Position numbers and translations under genes: made by a program
Shown: positions 54,055-64,000 of the stretch, piece by piece
Numbering within the stretch: the stretch's first letter is position 1
Layout of the letters: each line of letters begins with the position of its first letter
DNA from: Lachnospiraceae bacterium oral taxon 096
GTDB taxonomy: Bacteria; Bacillota; Clostridia; Lachnospirales; Lachnospiraceae
Assembly (NCBI GenBank): GCA_018141845.1
Contig: CP073340.1
Location: 2,177,877-2,241,876, forward strand
Direction of reading: 5' to 3'
Length of the DNA: 64,000 bases
The notes under the pieces: generated by a model
What the model saw: only the letters and a program-made list of their open reading frames with translations
The model's database searches: none
What the model was told of the DNA's origin: nothing

Positions 54055-57000
54055 CTATTCATTACTGTCATGCCCCTCATTATTGCCCTGATCTTGACTA
54101 TCTTGTTCGCCGTGCTTTTTTCTTCTTTTTCTCTTAGCTGCAAGCATTGACCAAACAGCCGTACTTACACCTGTCATCCCTAAATAGGTTGACATTCTGG
54201 CATTATCACCTGTTTTTGGTATACGGCCACCTCGATTTCTCTGGTTATGTTCAGCCTTATCCTCTGCACTCTTTCTCCAGTTGGAATCTTCATACAGATT
54301 TCTGTCATTTTTATTCCTTCTTTTGCTGTCATTAATGCCTCTCAGATTTTCATCTGTATGTCTACTACTTGATTTTGTACTATCTCCATTTGATTCATTT
54401 CCTCTTTGACTCAAACTCTCGGATATTGAAGCTTCAATTTTAGCAGATCTCGAATTAGAGATCCAATAAGAAATAGAGTCTGATGTTGAGACAAACTGTG
54501 AATCTGATACAGAATCAGAAATAGACATTGAAAGTGATGTAGAATTCTGTGCACTATTTCTATCCGCAATGGATCCATGTGTGGAATTAACCCTTCCACC
54601 ACCTCCATTGCCTCTTCCTCCATGATTTCCATGATCGTTGTAATGTCTCCAATCAATATTTTCAACACTCAAGCTCTCACTCACTGATAAGGAATCACTT
54701 GTACTCATTGAATCACTGATACTTGCACTAATGCTATCAAGTTGACTCATTTCTTCACTTTCACTCGCTGAAGCACTTACACTTGCGGAATCACTTACAC
54801 TCAGGCTTGCATTGATACTGTCTACTGCACTAGTTGATTCACTCTCACTCGCTGAGATAGAACTACTTATGCTGTCAACTACACTTGTAGACTCACTGAG
54901 GCTGGCTGAACTACTTGCACTGGTGCTATCGCTAATGCTAGCTACCTCACTTGCTGATTCACTCTCACTTGCTGAGATAGAACTACTTATACTATCAACT
55001 ACACTTGTAGACTCACTGAGGCTGGCTGAAGTACTTGCACTGATGCTATCGCTAATACTAGCTACCTCACTTGCTGATTCACTCTCACTTGCTGAGATAG
55101 AACTACTTATACTATCAACTACACTTATAGACTCACTGAGGCTGGCTGAAGTACTTGCACTAATGCTATCACTCACACTCGCTGAAGTACTTGCACTAAT
55201 GCTGGCACTAACACTTGCTGAAGTACTTGTACTAATGCTGTCGCTAACACTCGCCGAAGTACTTGCACTAATACTGTCGCTAACACTTGCCGAATCGCTT
55301 GCACTGATACTATCGCTCACGCTTGCGGAATTACTTGCACTGATGCTGTCGCTCACGCTTGCTGAAGTACTTGCACTGATGCTATCGCTCACGCTTGCTG
55401 AGTTGCTCGCACTAATGCTATCACTCACGCTGGCTGAATCACTTACACTAATACTGTCGCTGACGCTTGCTGAAGTACTTGCACTAATACTATCGCTCAC
55501 ACTGGCCGAAGTACTTGCACTGATGCTATCGCTGACACTGGCCGAATCACTTGCACTAATACTATCGCTCACACTGGCCGAAGTACTTGCACTGATGCTA
55601 TCGCTAACACTTACGGAATCGCTTGCACTAATACTATCGCTAACACTGGCCGAATCGCTTGCACTAATACTGTCGCTAACACTTGCTGAATTGCTTGCAC
55701 TGATACTATCACTGACGCTAGTGGAATCGCTTGCACTGATACTGTTGCTCACACTTGCACTAATACTATCGCTGACACTGGCCGAAGTACTTGCACTAAT
55801 GCTATCACTCACGCTTGCTGAATCACTTGCACTAATGCTGTCGCTGACACTTGCCGAAATACTTGCACTAATGCTGTCGCTCACGCTTGCTGAATCACTT
55901 GCACTAATACTGTCGCTCACGCTTGCTGAATCACTTGCACTGATGCTATCGCTGACACTTGCCGAAGTACTTGCACTAATGCTGTCGCTCACACTCGCGG
56001 AAGTACTTGCACTAATGCTATCACTCACGCTTGCTGAATCACTTGCACTAATACTGTCGCTGACGCTGGCGGAAGTACTTGCACTGATGCTATCGCTAAC
56101 ACTTGCCGAATCACTTGCACTAATACTATCGCTGACACTGGCGGAAGTACTTGCACTGATGCTATCGCTAACACTTAAGGAATCGCTTGCACTAATACTG
56201 TCGCTGACACTCGCTGAAGTACTTGCACTGATGCTGTCACTCACGCTTGCTGAATCACTTGCACTAATACTGTCGCTGACGCTGGCGGAAGTACTTGCAC
56301 TGATGCTATCGCTAACACTCGCCGAAGTACTTGCACTAATGCTGTCGCTCACACTCGCTGAAGTACTTGCACTAATGCTATCACTCACGCTTGCTGAATC
56401 ACTTGCACTAATACTGTCGCTGACGCTGGCGGAAGTACTTGTACTGATGCTATCGCTAACACTCGCGGAAGTACTTGCACTAATACTATCACTCACGCTT
56501 GCTGAATCACTTGCACTAATACTGTCGCTGACGCTGGCGGAAGTACTTGCACTGATGCTATCGCTAACACTCGCCGAAGTACTTGCACTAATGCTGTCGC
56601 TCACACTCGCTGAAGTACTTGCACTAATGCTATCACTCACGCTTGCTGAATCACTTGCACTAATACTGTCGCTGACGCTTGCTGAATCACTTGCACTGAT
56701 GCTATCGCTAACACTGGCGGAATCACTTGCACTAATGCTGTCACTCACACTGGCCGAATCGCTTGCACTGATACTATCGCTCACGCTTGCTGAAGTACTT
56801 GCACTAATACTATCGCTAACACTTACGGAATCGCTTGCACTAATACTATCGCTAACACTTGCGGAAGTACTTGTACTAATACTATCGCTAACACTTGCGG
56901 AAGTACTTGCGCTGATGCTATCGCTGACACTGGCGGAAGTACTTGTACTAATACTATCGCTGACGCTTGCTGAAGTACTTGCACTAATGCTATCGCTCAC

Positions 57001-60000
57001 GCTTGCTGAATCACTTGCACTAATACTGTCGCTGACGCTTGCTGAAGTACTTGCACTGATGCTATCGCTAACACTTGCTGAAGTACTTGCACTAATGCTG
57101 TCGCTCACACTCGCTGAAGTACTTGCACTAATGCTATCACTCACGCTTGCTGAATCACTTGCACTAATACTGTCGCTGACGCTTGCTGAATCACTTGCAC
57201 TGATGCTATCGCTAACACTCGCCGAAGTACTTGCACTAATGCTGTCGCTGACACTCGCTGAAGTACTTGCACTAATGCTGTCGCTGACACTCGCTGAAGT
57301 ACTTGCACTAATACTGTCGCTGACACTGGCGGAAGTACTTGCGCTGATGCTATCGCTGACACTGGCGGAATCACTTGCACTAATGCTGTCACTCACACTG
57401 GCCGAATCGCTTGCACTGATACTATCGCTCACGCTTGCTGAAGTACTTGCACTAATACTATCGCCAACACTTACGGAATCGCTTGCACTAATACTATCGC
57501 TCACACTTACGGAATCGCTTGCACTAATACTATCGCTCACACTTACGGAATCGCTTGCACTAATGCTGTCACTAACACTGGCGGAATCGCTTGCACTAAT
57601 ACTATCGCTGACACTCGCGGAAGTGCTTACACTGATACTATCGCTGACACTGGCCGAAGTACTTGTACTGATGCTGTCGCTCACACTTGCAGAATCGCTC
57701 GCACTGATACTGTTGCTGACACTTACTGAATCACTTGCACTAATGCTATCGCTAACACTGGCCGAATCGCTTGCACTGATGCTGTCGCTGACACTTACCG
57801 AAGTACTTGCACTAATGCTGTCACTGACACTCGCTGAAGTACTTGCACTAATGCTTGCGGAATCACTTGCACTAATACTGTCGCTGACGCTGGCGGAAGT
57901 ACTTGCACTGATGCTATCGCTAACACTGGCGGAAGTACTTGCACTAATACTATCGTTAACACTTACGGAATCGCTTGCACTAATGCTGTCACTCACACTG
58001 GCGGAATCGCTTGCACTGATACTATCGCTCACGCTTGCTGAAGTACTTGCACTAATACTGTCGCTGACGCTGGCGGAAGTACTTGCACTAATGCTATCAC
58101 TAACGCTTGCTGAAGCACTTGCACTAATACTGTCGCTCACACTTGCCGAATCGCTTGCACTAATGCTATCGCTCACACTGGCGGAAGTACTTGCACTAAT
58201 GCTGTCTCTCACACTGGCGGAGTTGCTCGCACTAATGCTGTCGCTAACACTGGCTGAATTGCTTGCACTGATACTATCGCTGACACTTACGGAATCGCTT
58301 GCACTAATGCTGTCACTCACACTGGCGGAATCGCTTGCACTGATACTATCGCTCACACTGGCGGAAGTACTTGCACTAATACTGTCGCTGACGCTGGCGG
58401 AAGTACTTGCACTAATACTGTCGCTGACGCTGGCGGAAGTACTTGCACTAATGCTGTCGCTGACACTTACAGAATCACTTGCACTGATGCTGTCGCTCAC
58501 ACTTGCGGAATCACTTGCACTAATACTATCGCTCACACTTGCCGAATCGCTCGCACTAATGCTATCACTAACGCTTGCGGAATCACTTGCACTAATACTA
58601 TCGCTGACACTTGCGGAATCGCTTGCACTGATACTGTCGCTTACACTTGTGGAAGTACTTGCACTAACACTGGCGCTGACACTGGCGGAATCGCTTGCAC
58701 TAATACTATCGCTCACACTCGCTGAAGTACTTGCACTAATGCTATCACTAACGCTTGCGGAAGTACTTGTACTAATACTATCGCTCACACTCGCTGAAGT
58801 ACTTGCACTAATACTGTCGCTCACACTTATGGAATCGCTTGTACTAATACTATCGCTGACACTTGTGGAAGTACTTGCACTAACACTGTCGCTGACACTG
58901 GCGGAATCGCTTGCACTAATACTATCGCTGATGCTTGCGGAAGTACTTGCACTAATGCTGTCACTCACACTGGCGGAAGTACTTGTACTAATACTATCGC
59001 TGACGCTCGCCGAATCGCTCGCACTAATGCTGTCGCTGACGCTGGCGGAAGTACTTGCACTGATGCTATCGCTCACGCTTGCTGAAGTACTTGTACTAAT
59101 ACTATCGCTCACACTGGCTGAATCGCTTGCACTAATACTATCGCTCACACTCGCTGAAGTACTTGTACTAATGCTATCACTAACGCTTGCGGAAGTACTT
59201 GCACTAATACTATCGCTCACACTTGCCGAATCGCTTGCACTGATGCTATCGCTGACACTGGCGGAATCACTTGCACTAATACTATCGCTGACACTGGTGG
59301 AAGTACTTGCACTAATACTATCGCTCACACTTGTGGAAGTACTTGCACTAATACTATCGCTCACACTTGCGGAAGTACTTGTACTAATACTATCGCTGAT
59401 GCTCGCCGAAGTACTTGTACTGATGCTGTCGCTCACACTTGCCGAATCGCTCGCACTGATACTGTTGCTGACACTTACTGAATCACTTGCACTAATGCTA
59501 TCACTAACGCTGGCCGAATCACTTGCACTAATACTGTCGCTGACACTGGCGGAAGTACTTGCACTAATACTATCGCTCACACTGGCTGAGTCACTTGCAC
59601 TGATACTATCGCTCACACTCACTGAAGTACTTGCACTGATGCTATCACTCACGCTTGCTGAATCGCTTGCACTAATACTATCACTGACGCTAGTGGAATC
59701 GCTTGCACTGATACTGTCGCTGACACTTGTGGAAGTACTTGCACTAACACTGTCGCTGACACTGGCGGAATCGCTTGCACTAATACTATCGCTCACGCTT
59801 GCTGAAGCACTTGCACTGATGCTGTCGCTCACACTTGCCGAATCGCTCGCACTGATGCTATCACTAACGCTAGTGGAATCGCTTGTACTAATGCTATCAC
59901 TAACACTCGCGGAAGTACTTGCACTAATGCTATCGCTGACACTGGCCGAAGTACTTGCACTAATACTATCGCTCACACTGGCCGAATCGCTTGCACTGAT

Positions 60001-63000
60001 ACTATCGCTCACACTTACGGAATCGCTTGCACTGATACTATCGCTCACGCTTGCGGAATTACTTACACTAATACTATCGCTAACACTCGCTGAAGTACTT
60101 GTACTAATACTATCGCTAACACTGGCCGAATCGCTCGCACTAATGCTGTCACTGACACTGGCTGAAATACTTGTACTAATACTATCGCTGACACTCGCCG
60201 AATCGCTCGCACTAATGCTGTCGCTGACGCTGGCGGAAGTACTTGCACTGATGCTATCGCTCACGCTTGCTGAGTTGCTTGCACTAATGCTATCGCTAAC
60301 GCTTGCCGAATCGCTTGCACTGATACTATCGCTCACACTTGCTGAGTCACTTGCACTGATACTATCGCTCACGCTCACTGAAGTACTTGTACTAATGCTG
60401 TCGCTCACACTGGCTGAGTTGCTCGCACTAATGCTATCACTAACGCTTGCTGAAGTACTTGCACTAATGCTATCGCTGACACTGGCGGAAGTACTTGCAC
60501 TAATACTATCACTCACACTGGCCGAATCGTTTGCACTGATACTGTCGCTCACACTGACTGAAGTACTTGCACTAATACTATCGCTCACACTGGCCGAAGT
60601 GCTTGCACTAATGCTGTCGCTGACACTTGTGGAATCGCTTGCACTGATACTATCGCTCACGCTTGCGGAAGTACTTGCACTAATACTATCGATGACACTC
60701 GCTGAAGTACTTGCACTAATGCTGTCGCTCACACTTACTGAATCACTTGCACTAATGCTATCGCTGACACTGGCGGAAGTACTTGCACTAATGCTGTCGC
60801 TCACACTGGCTGAGTTGCTCGCACTAATGCTGTCGCTAACGCTTGCCGAATCACTTGCACTAATACTATCGCTGACGCTTGCTGAAGTACTTGCACTAAT
60901 GCTGTCACTCACACTGGCGGAGTTGCTCGCACTAATGCTATCACTAACGCTGGCCGAATCACTTGCACTAATACTGTCGCTGACGCTGGCGGAAGTACTT
61001 GCACTAATGCTGTCGCTAACACTTGCCGAATTGCTTGCACTGATACTATCGCTCACGCTTGCTGAAGTACTTGCACTGATACTATCACTGACGCTTGCCG
61101 AAGTACTTGCACTAATACTATCGCTGACGCTTGTGGAAGTACTTGTACTAATACTATCGCTGACACTTACAGAATCGCTTGCACTAATGCTATCGCTGAC
61201 ACTGGCGGAATTGCTTGCACTAATACTATCGCTAACACTGGCCGAATCGCTTGCACTGATACTGTCGCTTACACTGACTGAAGTACTTGCACTAATACTA
61301 TCGCTGACACTCGCTGAAGTACTTGCACTAATGCTATCACTAACGCTTGCGGAATCACTTGCACTAACACTGTCGCTGACACTGGCGGAATCGCTTGCAC
61401 TAATACTATCGCTCACACTGGCTGAATCGCTTGCACTAATGCTATCGCTAACACTCGCTGAAGTACTTGCACTAATGCTGTCGCTAACACTGGCGGAATC
61501 GCTTGCACTGATACTATCGCTCACGCTTGCTGAATCACTTGCACTAATACTATCGCTAACACTTACGGAATCGCTTGCACTAATACTATCGCTCACGCTT
61601 GCCGAAGTACTTGCACTAATGCTATCGCTGACACTGGCGGAAGTACTTGCGCTGATGCTATCGCTGACACTTGCTGAATCGCTTGCACTGATACTGTCGC
61701 TGACACTTACTGAATCGCTTGTACTAATACTATCTCTGACACTTGCTGAGTTGCTCGCACTAATGCTGTCGCTAACACTGGCTGAATTGCTTGCACTAAT
61801 GCTATCACTAACGCTTGCTGAATCGCTTGCACTGATACTATCGCTCACACTGGCGGAATCGCTTGCACTGATACTATCGCTCACACTGGCGGAATCGCTT
61901 GCACTGATACTATCGCTCACGCTTGCGGAATTACTTGCACTAATACTATCGCTCACACTTACGGAATCGCTTGCACTAATACTATCGCTCACGCTTGCTG
62001 AATCGCTTGCACTAATACTATCGCTCACACTCGCTGAAGTACTTGCACTAATGCTATCACTAACGCTTGCGGAATCACTTGCACTAATACTATCGCTCAC
62101 ACTCGCTGAAGTACTTGCACTAATGCTATCACTAACGCTTGCGGAATCACTTGCACTAATACTATCGCTCACACTTGCCGAATCGCTTACACTGATGCTA
62201 TCGCTCACGCTTGCTGAGTTGCTTGCACTAACGCTTACCGAATTACTTGCACTGATACTATCGCTCACGCTTGCTGAAGTACTTGCACTAATACTATCGC
62301 TCACACTGGCTGAATCACTTGCACTAATGCTATCACTAACGCTTGTGGAAGTACTTGCACTAATGCTGTCACTAACACTTGTGGAATCGCTTGCACTGAT
62401 ACTATCGCTCACACTCGCTGAAGTACTTGCACTAATGCTGTCGCTAACACTTGCAGAATCACTTGCACTAATACTATCGCTGACACTCGCCGAATCGCTT
62501 GCACTAATACTATCGCTGACGCTCGCCGAAGTACTTGCACTGATGCTGTCACTCACACTTGCCGAGTCACTTGCACTAATACTATCGCTCACACTCGCCG
62601 AAGTACTTGCACTAATACTATCGCTGACACTCGCTGAAGTACTTGCACTAATGCTGTCACTCACACTGGCGGAGTTGCTCGCACTAATGCTATCACTAAC
62701 GCTTACCGAATCGCTTGCACTGATACTGTCGCTAACACTAGCGGAAGTACTTGCACTAATACTATCGCTAACACTCGCCGAATCGCTTGCACTGATGCTG
62801 TCGCTGACACTTGCCGAAGTACTTGCACTAATGCTGTCACTGACACTCGCCGAAGTACTTGCACTAATGCTATCACTAACGCTTGCTGAATCACTTGCAC
62901 TAATACTGTCGCTGACGCTGGCGGAAGTACTTGCACTGATGCTATCGCTAACACTGGCGGAAGTACTTGCACTAATGCTGTCACTCACACTTGCTGAATC

Positions 63001-64000
63001 ACTTGCACTGATACTATCGCTCACGCTTGCTGAAGTACTTGCACTAATACTATCGCTAACACTTACGGAATCGCTTGCACTAATACTATCGCTCACACTG
63101 GCGGAAGTACTTGTACTAATGCTGTCGCTAACACTTGCAGAATCACTTGCACTAATACTATCGCTGACACTCGCCGAATCGCTTGCACTAATACTATCGC
63201 TGACGCTCGCCGAAGTACTTGCACTGATGCTGTCACTCACACTTGCCGAGTCACTTGCACTAATACTATCGCTCACACTCGCCGAAGTACTTGCACTAAT
63301 ACTATCGCTGACACTCGCTGAAGTACTTGCACTAATGCTGTCACTCACACTGGCGGAGTTGCTCGCACTAATGCTATCACTAACGCTTACCGAATCGCTT
63401 GCACTGATACTGTCGCTAACACTAGCGGAAGTACTTGCACTAATACTATCGCTAACACTCGCCGAATCGCTTGCACTGATGCTGTCGCTGACACTTGCCG
63501 AAGTACTTGCACTAATGCTGTCACTGACACTCGCCGAAGTACTTGCACTAATGCTATCACTAACGCTTGCTGAATCACTTGCACTAATGCTATCGCTCAC
63601 ACTGGCGGAAGTACTTGCACTAATACTATCGCTCGCACTAATGCTGTCACTCACACTTGTGGAAGTACTTGTACTAATGCTATCGCTGACACTGGCGGAA
63701 GTACTTGCACTGATGCTATCGCTCACACTCGCTGAAGTACTTGCACTAATACTGTCGCTGACACTTACGGAATCACTTGCACTGATGCTGTCGCTCACAC
63801 TTGCCGAATCACTTGCACTGATACTATCGCTCACGCTTGCGGAATTACTTGCACTGATACTATCGCTGACGCTCGCCGAAGTACTTGTACTAATACTATC
63901 GCTCACACTTGCGGAAGTACTTGTACTAATACTATCGCTCACACTGGCTGAATCGCTTGCACTAATACTATCGCTCACACTTGCTGAATCACTTGCACTA
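54055..64000 (-). CDS. Giant serine-rich repeat, sortase-anchored surface protein (5' end beyond the window)
   Basis: The frame is open to the right edge: 3,314 residues are visible and the N-terminus with signal peptide and binding domain is missing. Order from the edge: about 245 dodecapeptide units ([13 protein letters not shown] is D, T or N), three 40-residue repeats rich in [11 protein letters not shown], a mixed Ser region, a Gly/His linker ([17 protein letters not shown]), a charged basic stretch, sortase motif IPKTG, a membrane helix and KRKRRKKH followed by 17 more polar residues. Such proteins are usually heavily O-glycosylated adhesins; export route, glycosylation and ligand are not shown here. 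Confidence 0.93.
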   Translation of the reverse strand, partial: SASDSASVSDSISASDSASVSDSISTSTSASVSDSISTSTSASVSDSISASNSASVSDSISASDSASVSDSISASDSVSVSDSISASTSASVSDSISASTSASVSDSISTSTSTSVSDSISASDSISASTSASVSDSISASDSASVSDSISASTSASVSDSISASTSASVSDSISASDSASVSDSISASTSASVSDSISASDSVSVSDSISASNSASVSDSISASTSASVSDSISASTSASVSDSISASDSASVSDSISASTSASVSDSISASDSASVSDSISASDSASVSDSISTSTSASVSDSISASDSVSVSDSISASTSASVSDSISASDSASVSDSISASTSASVSDSISASTSASVSDSISASDSASVSDSISASTSASVSDSISASTSASVSDSISASDSASVSDSISASTSASVSDSISASDSVSVSDSISASNSASVSDSISASTSASVSDSISASTSASVSDSISASDSASVSDSISASTSASVSDSISASDSASVSDSISASDSASVSDSISASTSASVSDSISASDSTSVSDSISASTSTSVSDSISASDSASVSDSISASTSASVSDSISASNSVSVSASNSASVSDSISVSDSASVSDSISASDSASVSDSISASTSASVSDSISASDSASVSDSISASTSASVSDSISASDSASVSDSISASDSVSVSDSISASNSASVSDSISASDSASVSDSISASDSASVSDSISASDSASVSDSISASNSASVSDSISASNSASVRDSISTSDSVSVSDSISASDSASVSDSISASTSASVSDSISASTSASVSDSISASDSVSVSDSISASDSASVSDSISASDSASVSDSISASTSASVSDSISASDSASVSDSISASDSASVSDSVSASDSASVSDSISASTSASVSDSISASTSVSVSDSISASDSASVSDSISASNSASVSDSISASDSVSVSDSISTSTSTSVSDSISASTSASVSDSISASTSASVSDSISASNSASVSDSISASTSASVSDSISASDSASVSDSISASNSASVSDSISASTSASVSDSISASDSASVSDSISASNSASVSDSISASTSASVSDSISASDSVSVSDSISASTSASVIDSISASTSASVSDSISASDSTSVSDSISASTSASVSDSISASTSVSVSDSISANDSASVSDSISASTSASVSDSISASTSASVSDSISASNSASVSDSISTSTSVSVSDSISASDSASVSDSISASDSASVSDSISASNSASVSDSISASTSASVSDSISASDSASVSDSISTSISASVSDSISASDSASVSDSISTSTSASVSDSISVSNSASVSDSISASDSVSVSDSISASDSASVSDSISASTSASVSDSISASTSASVSDSISTSDSTSVSDSISASDSASVSDSISASASASVSDSISASDSASVSDSVSASTSTSVSDSISASDSTSVSDSISASDSASVSDSISASTSVSVSDSISASDSASVSDSISASTSASVSDSISASDSASVSDSISASDSVSVSNSISASDSASVSDSISTSTSASISDSISTSTSASVSDSISASTSTSVSDSISASTSTSVSDSISASDSASVSDSISASDSASVSDSISASTSASVSDSISTSTSASVSDSISASDSASVSDSISTSTSASVSDSISASTSASVSDSISASDSASVSDSISTSTSASVSDSISASTSASISDSISASDSASVSDSVSASTSTSVSDSISTSDSISVSDSISASTSASVSDSISTSTSASVSDSISASTSASVSDSISASDSASVSASVSASTSTSVSDSISASDSASVSDSISASDSASVSDSISASDSASVSDSISASDSASVSDSISASDSVSVSDSISASTSASVSDSISASTSASVSDSISASTSASVSDSISASDSASVSDSISASDSVSVSDSISASNSASVSDSISASNSASVRDSISASTSASVSDSISASDSASVSDSISASASASVSDSISASTSASVSDSISASTSASVSDSISASDSASVSDSISASDSVSVNDSISASTSASVSDSISASTSASVSDSISASDSASISASTSASVSDSISASTSVSVSDSISASDSASVSDSISASDSVSVSNSISASDSASVSDSISTSTSASVSDSISVSTSASVSDSISASDSASVSDSISASDSVSVSDSISASDSVSVSDSISASDSVSVGDSISASTSASVSDSISASDSASVSDSISASDSASVSDSISASTSASVSDSISASTSASVSDSISASTSASVSDSISASTSASVSDSISASDSASVSDSISASDSASVSDSISASTSASVSDSISASTSASVSDSISASTSASVSDSISASDSASVSDSISASTSASVSDSISTSTSASVSDSISASTSASVSDSISTSTSASVSDSISASDSVSVSDSISASTSASVSDSISASDSASVSDSISASDSASVSDSISASDSASVSDSISASDSASVSDSISASTSASVSDSISASTSASVSDSISASTSASVSDSISASDSASVSDSISASTSASVSDSISTSTSASVSDSISASDSASVSDSISASTSASVSDSISASTSASVSDSISASTSASVSDSISASDSASVSDSISASTSASVSDSISASDSLSVSDSISASTSASVSDSISASDSASVSDSISASTSASVSDSISASDSASVSDSISASTSASVSDSISASTSASVSDSISASDSASVSDSISASDSASVSDSISASISASVSDSISASDSASVSDSISASTSASVSDSISASVSNSISASDSTSVSDSISASNSASVSDSISASDSASVSDSISASDSVSVSDSISASTSASVSDSISASDSASVSDSISASTSASVSDSISASTSASVSDSISVSDSASVSDSISASNSASVSDSISASTSASVSDSISASNSASVSDSISASDSASVSDSISASTSASVSDSISTSTSASVSASISASTSASVSDSISASTSASLSESISVVDSISSSISASESESASEVASISDSISASTSASLSESTSVVDSISSSISASESESASEVASISDSTSASSSASLSESTSVVDSISSSISASESESTSAVDSINASLSVSDSASVSASASESEEMSQLDSISASISDSMSTSDSLSVSESLSVENIDWRHYNDHGNHGGRGNGGGGRVNSTHGSIADRNSAQNSTSLSMSISDSVSDSQFVSTSDSISYWISNSRSAKIEASISESLSQRGNESNGDSTKSSSRHTDENLRGINDSKRRNKNDRNLYEDSNWRKSAEDKAEHNQRNRGGRIPKTGDNARMSTYLGMTGVSTAVWSMLAAKRKRRKKHGEQDSQDQGNNEGHDSNE
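54841..55200 (-). repeat. Three 120-bp (40-residue) tandem repeats
   Basis: Copies at about 54841-54960, 54961-55080 and 55081-55200, differing by a few bases. Each encodes a unit with [15 protein letters not shown] and [17 protein letters not shown]. They mark the change from the regular dodecapeptide array to the C-terminal wall-proximal region, and are richer in Glu than the main array. Confidence 0.85.
56237..56679 (-). repeat. 191-bp exact duplication within the array
   Basis: 56237-56427 is identical to 56489-56679 (offset 252 bp, 7 units), compared base by base from the sequence. Confidence 0.8.
62029..62172 (-). repeat. 72-bp exact tandem duplication within the array
   Basis: Two adjacent identical copies of a two-unit block (62029-62100 and 62101-62172). 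Confidence 0.8.
62437..63588 (-). repeat. 468-bp exact duplication within the array
   Basis: 62437-62904 is identical to 63121-63588 (offset 684 bp, 19 units; block of 13 units), with 216 bp between the copies. Neighbouring units on both sides differ, so the borders are sharp. Confidence 0.85.

Larger units (their letters stand above)
55165..64000 (-). repeat. 36-bp repeat array (about 245 dodecapeptide units)
   Basis: Unit length 36 bp throughout, with codon-level variation mainly at the fourth residue (D/T/N) and at synonymous sites. Shortened units (lost 12 or 18 bp, always in frame) are seen near 55741-55770, 57850, 62212-62245 and 63627. The array continues past the right edge. Confidence 0.95.

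Noticed and set aside
57141..63584. Long Val/Gln/Leu-rich open frames on the minus strand inside the repeat array (for example 57141-57392, 62703-62984)
   Set aside because: They are shifted readings of the same repeat and have no ribosome-binding sites; the serine-rich frame is continuous over the whole region.
55165..64000. The regular 36-bp repeats might be a CRISPR array
   Set aside because: Units adjoin without unique spacers and encode a continuous serine-rich protein in one frame; variation is in codon steps.

Overview
The window looks like a chromosome segment of a low-to-moderate-GC anaerobic Firmicute of the class Clostridia. The best guess is a host-associated (possibly oral) Lachnospiraceae member. 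This rests on three things: the clostridial single-chain PurL form, the gene order addB-addA / nusB-xseA-xseB-ispA-dxs-tlyA-nadK-argR-recN, and the asrABC sulfite reductase operon together with a sortase-anchored serine-rich adhesin. Genus assignment is inference. Nearly all genes are on the minus strand; purC is the one clear plus-strand gene. No tRNA, rRNA, riboswitch or CRISPR array was recognised.

Layout by region. 1-6.1 kb: the 5' part of purL, preceded by a small sigma-factor-like gene, a DUF5721-type gene, a PrsA/parvulin-like lipoprotein, two small membrane proteins, an HD-domain protein and glgA. 6.1-14.5 kb: a tightly packed housekeeping operon (nusB to recN, many 4-nt overlaps) with a good sigma-A promoter overlapping the addA stop codon. 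14.5-21.4 kb: AddA and AddB, the recombination helicase-nuclease. 21.4-31.8 kb: a secreted transglutaminase-like protein, purC, a secreted M14 carboxypeptidase, asrCBA, an L,D-transpeptidase, an ABC-class ATPase, a DUF436 protein and a TcdA-like E1 enzyme. 31.8-37.2 kb: two TPR proteins around a Nudix hydrolase, then TelA and an XpaC-like protein, then an AstE/aspartoacylase-type deacylase. 37.4-39.2 kb: a complete-looking IS200/IS605 element with tnpA, tnpB and terminal hairpins. 39.3-48.8 kb: a SpoVK/CbbX-type AAA+ ATPase, an Lpd-like flavoprotein, SbcCD and MalQ. 48.9-53.9 kb: an AT-richer accessory stretch with an unrecognised membrane protein, a GTPase ending in a glycine-zipper tail, an RclA-type hypothiocyanite-reductase homologue, and decayed IS3 and ISL3 transposases.

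54-64 kb is a single gene running off the right edge. It encodes the C-terminal 3,314 residues of a giant serine-rich repeat surface protein: roughly 245 dodecapeptide units in 36-bp repeats, then three 40-residue repeats, a Gly/His linker, an IPKTG sortase signal, a membrane segment, and an unusual hydrophilic tail after the basic anchor. The array carries exact internal duplications (13 units, about 5 units, and 2 units) that indicate recent recombination.

The most notable items are the giant adhesin and its internal duplications, the GTPase plus membrane-protein pair in the accessory stretch, the RclA homologue, the intact TnpB with a predictable guide, an apparently leaderless tnpA promoter, and the sigma-like protein without region 4. 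Homology calls were made by eye from motifs, without database searches.
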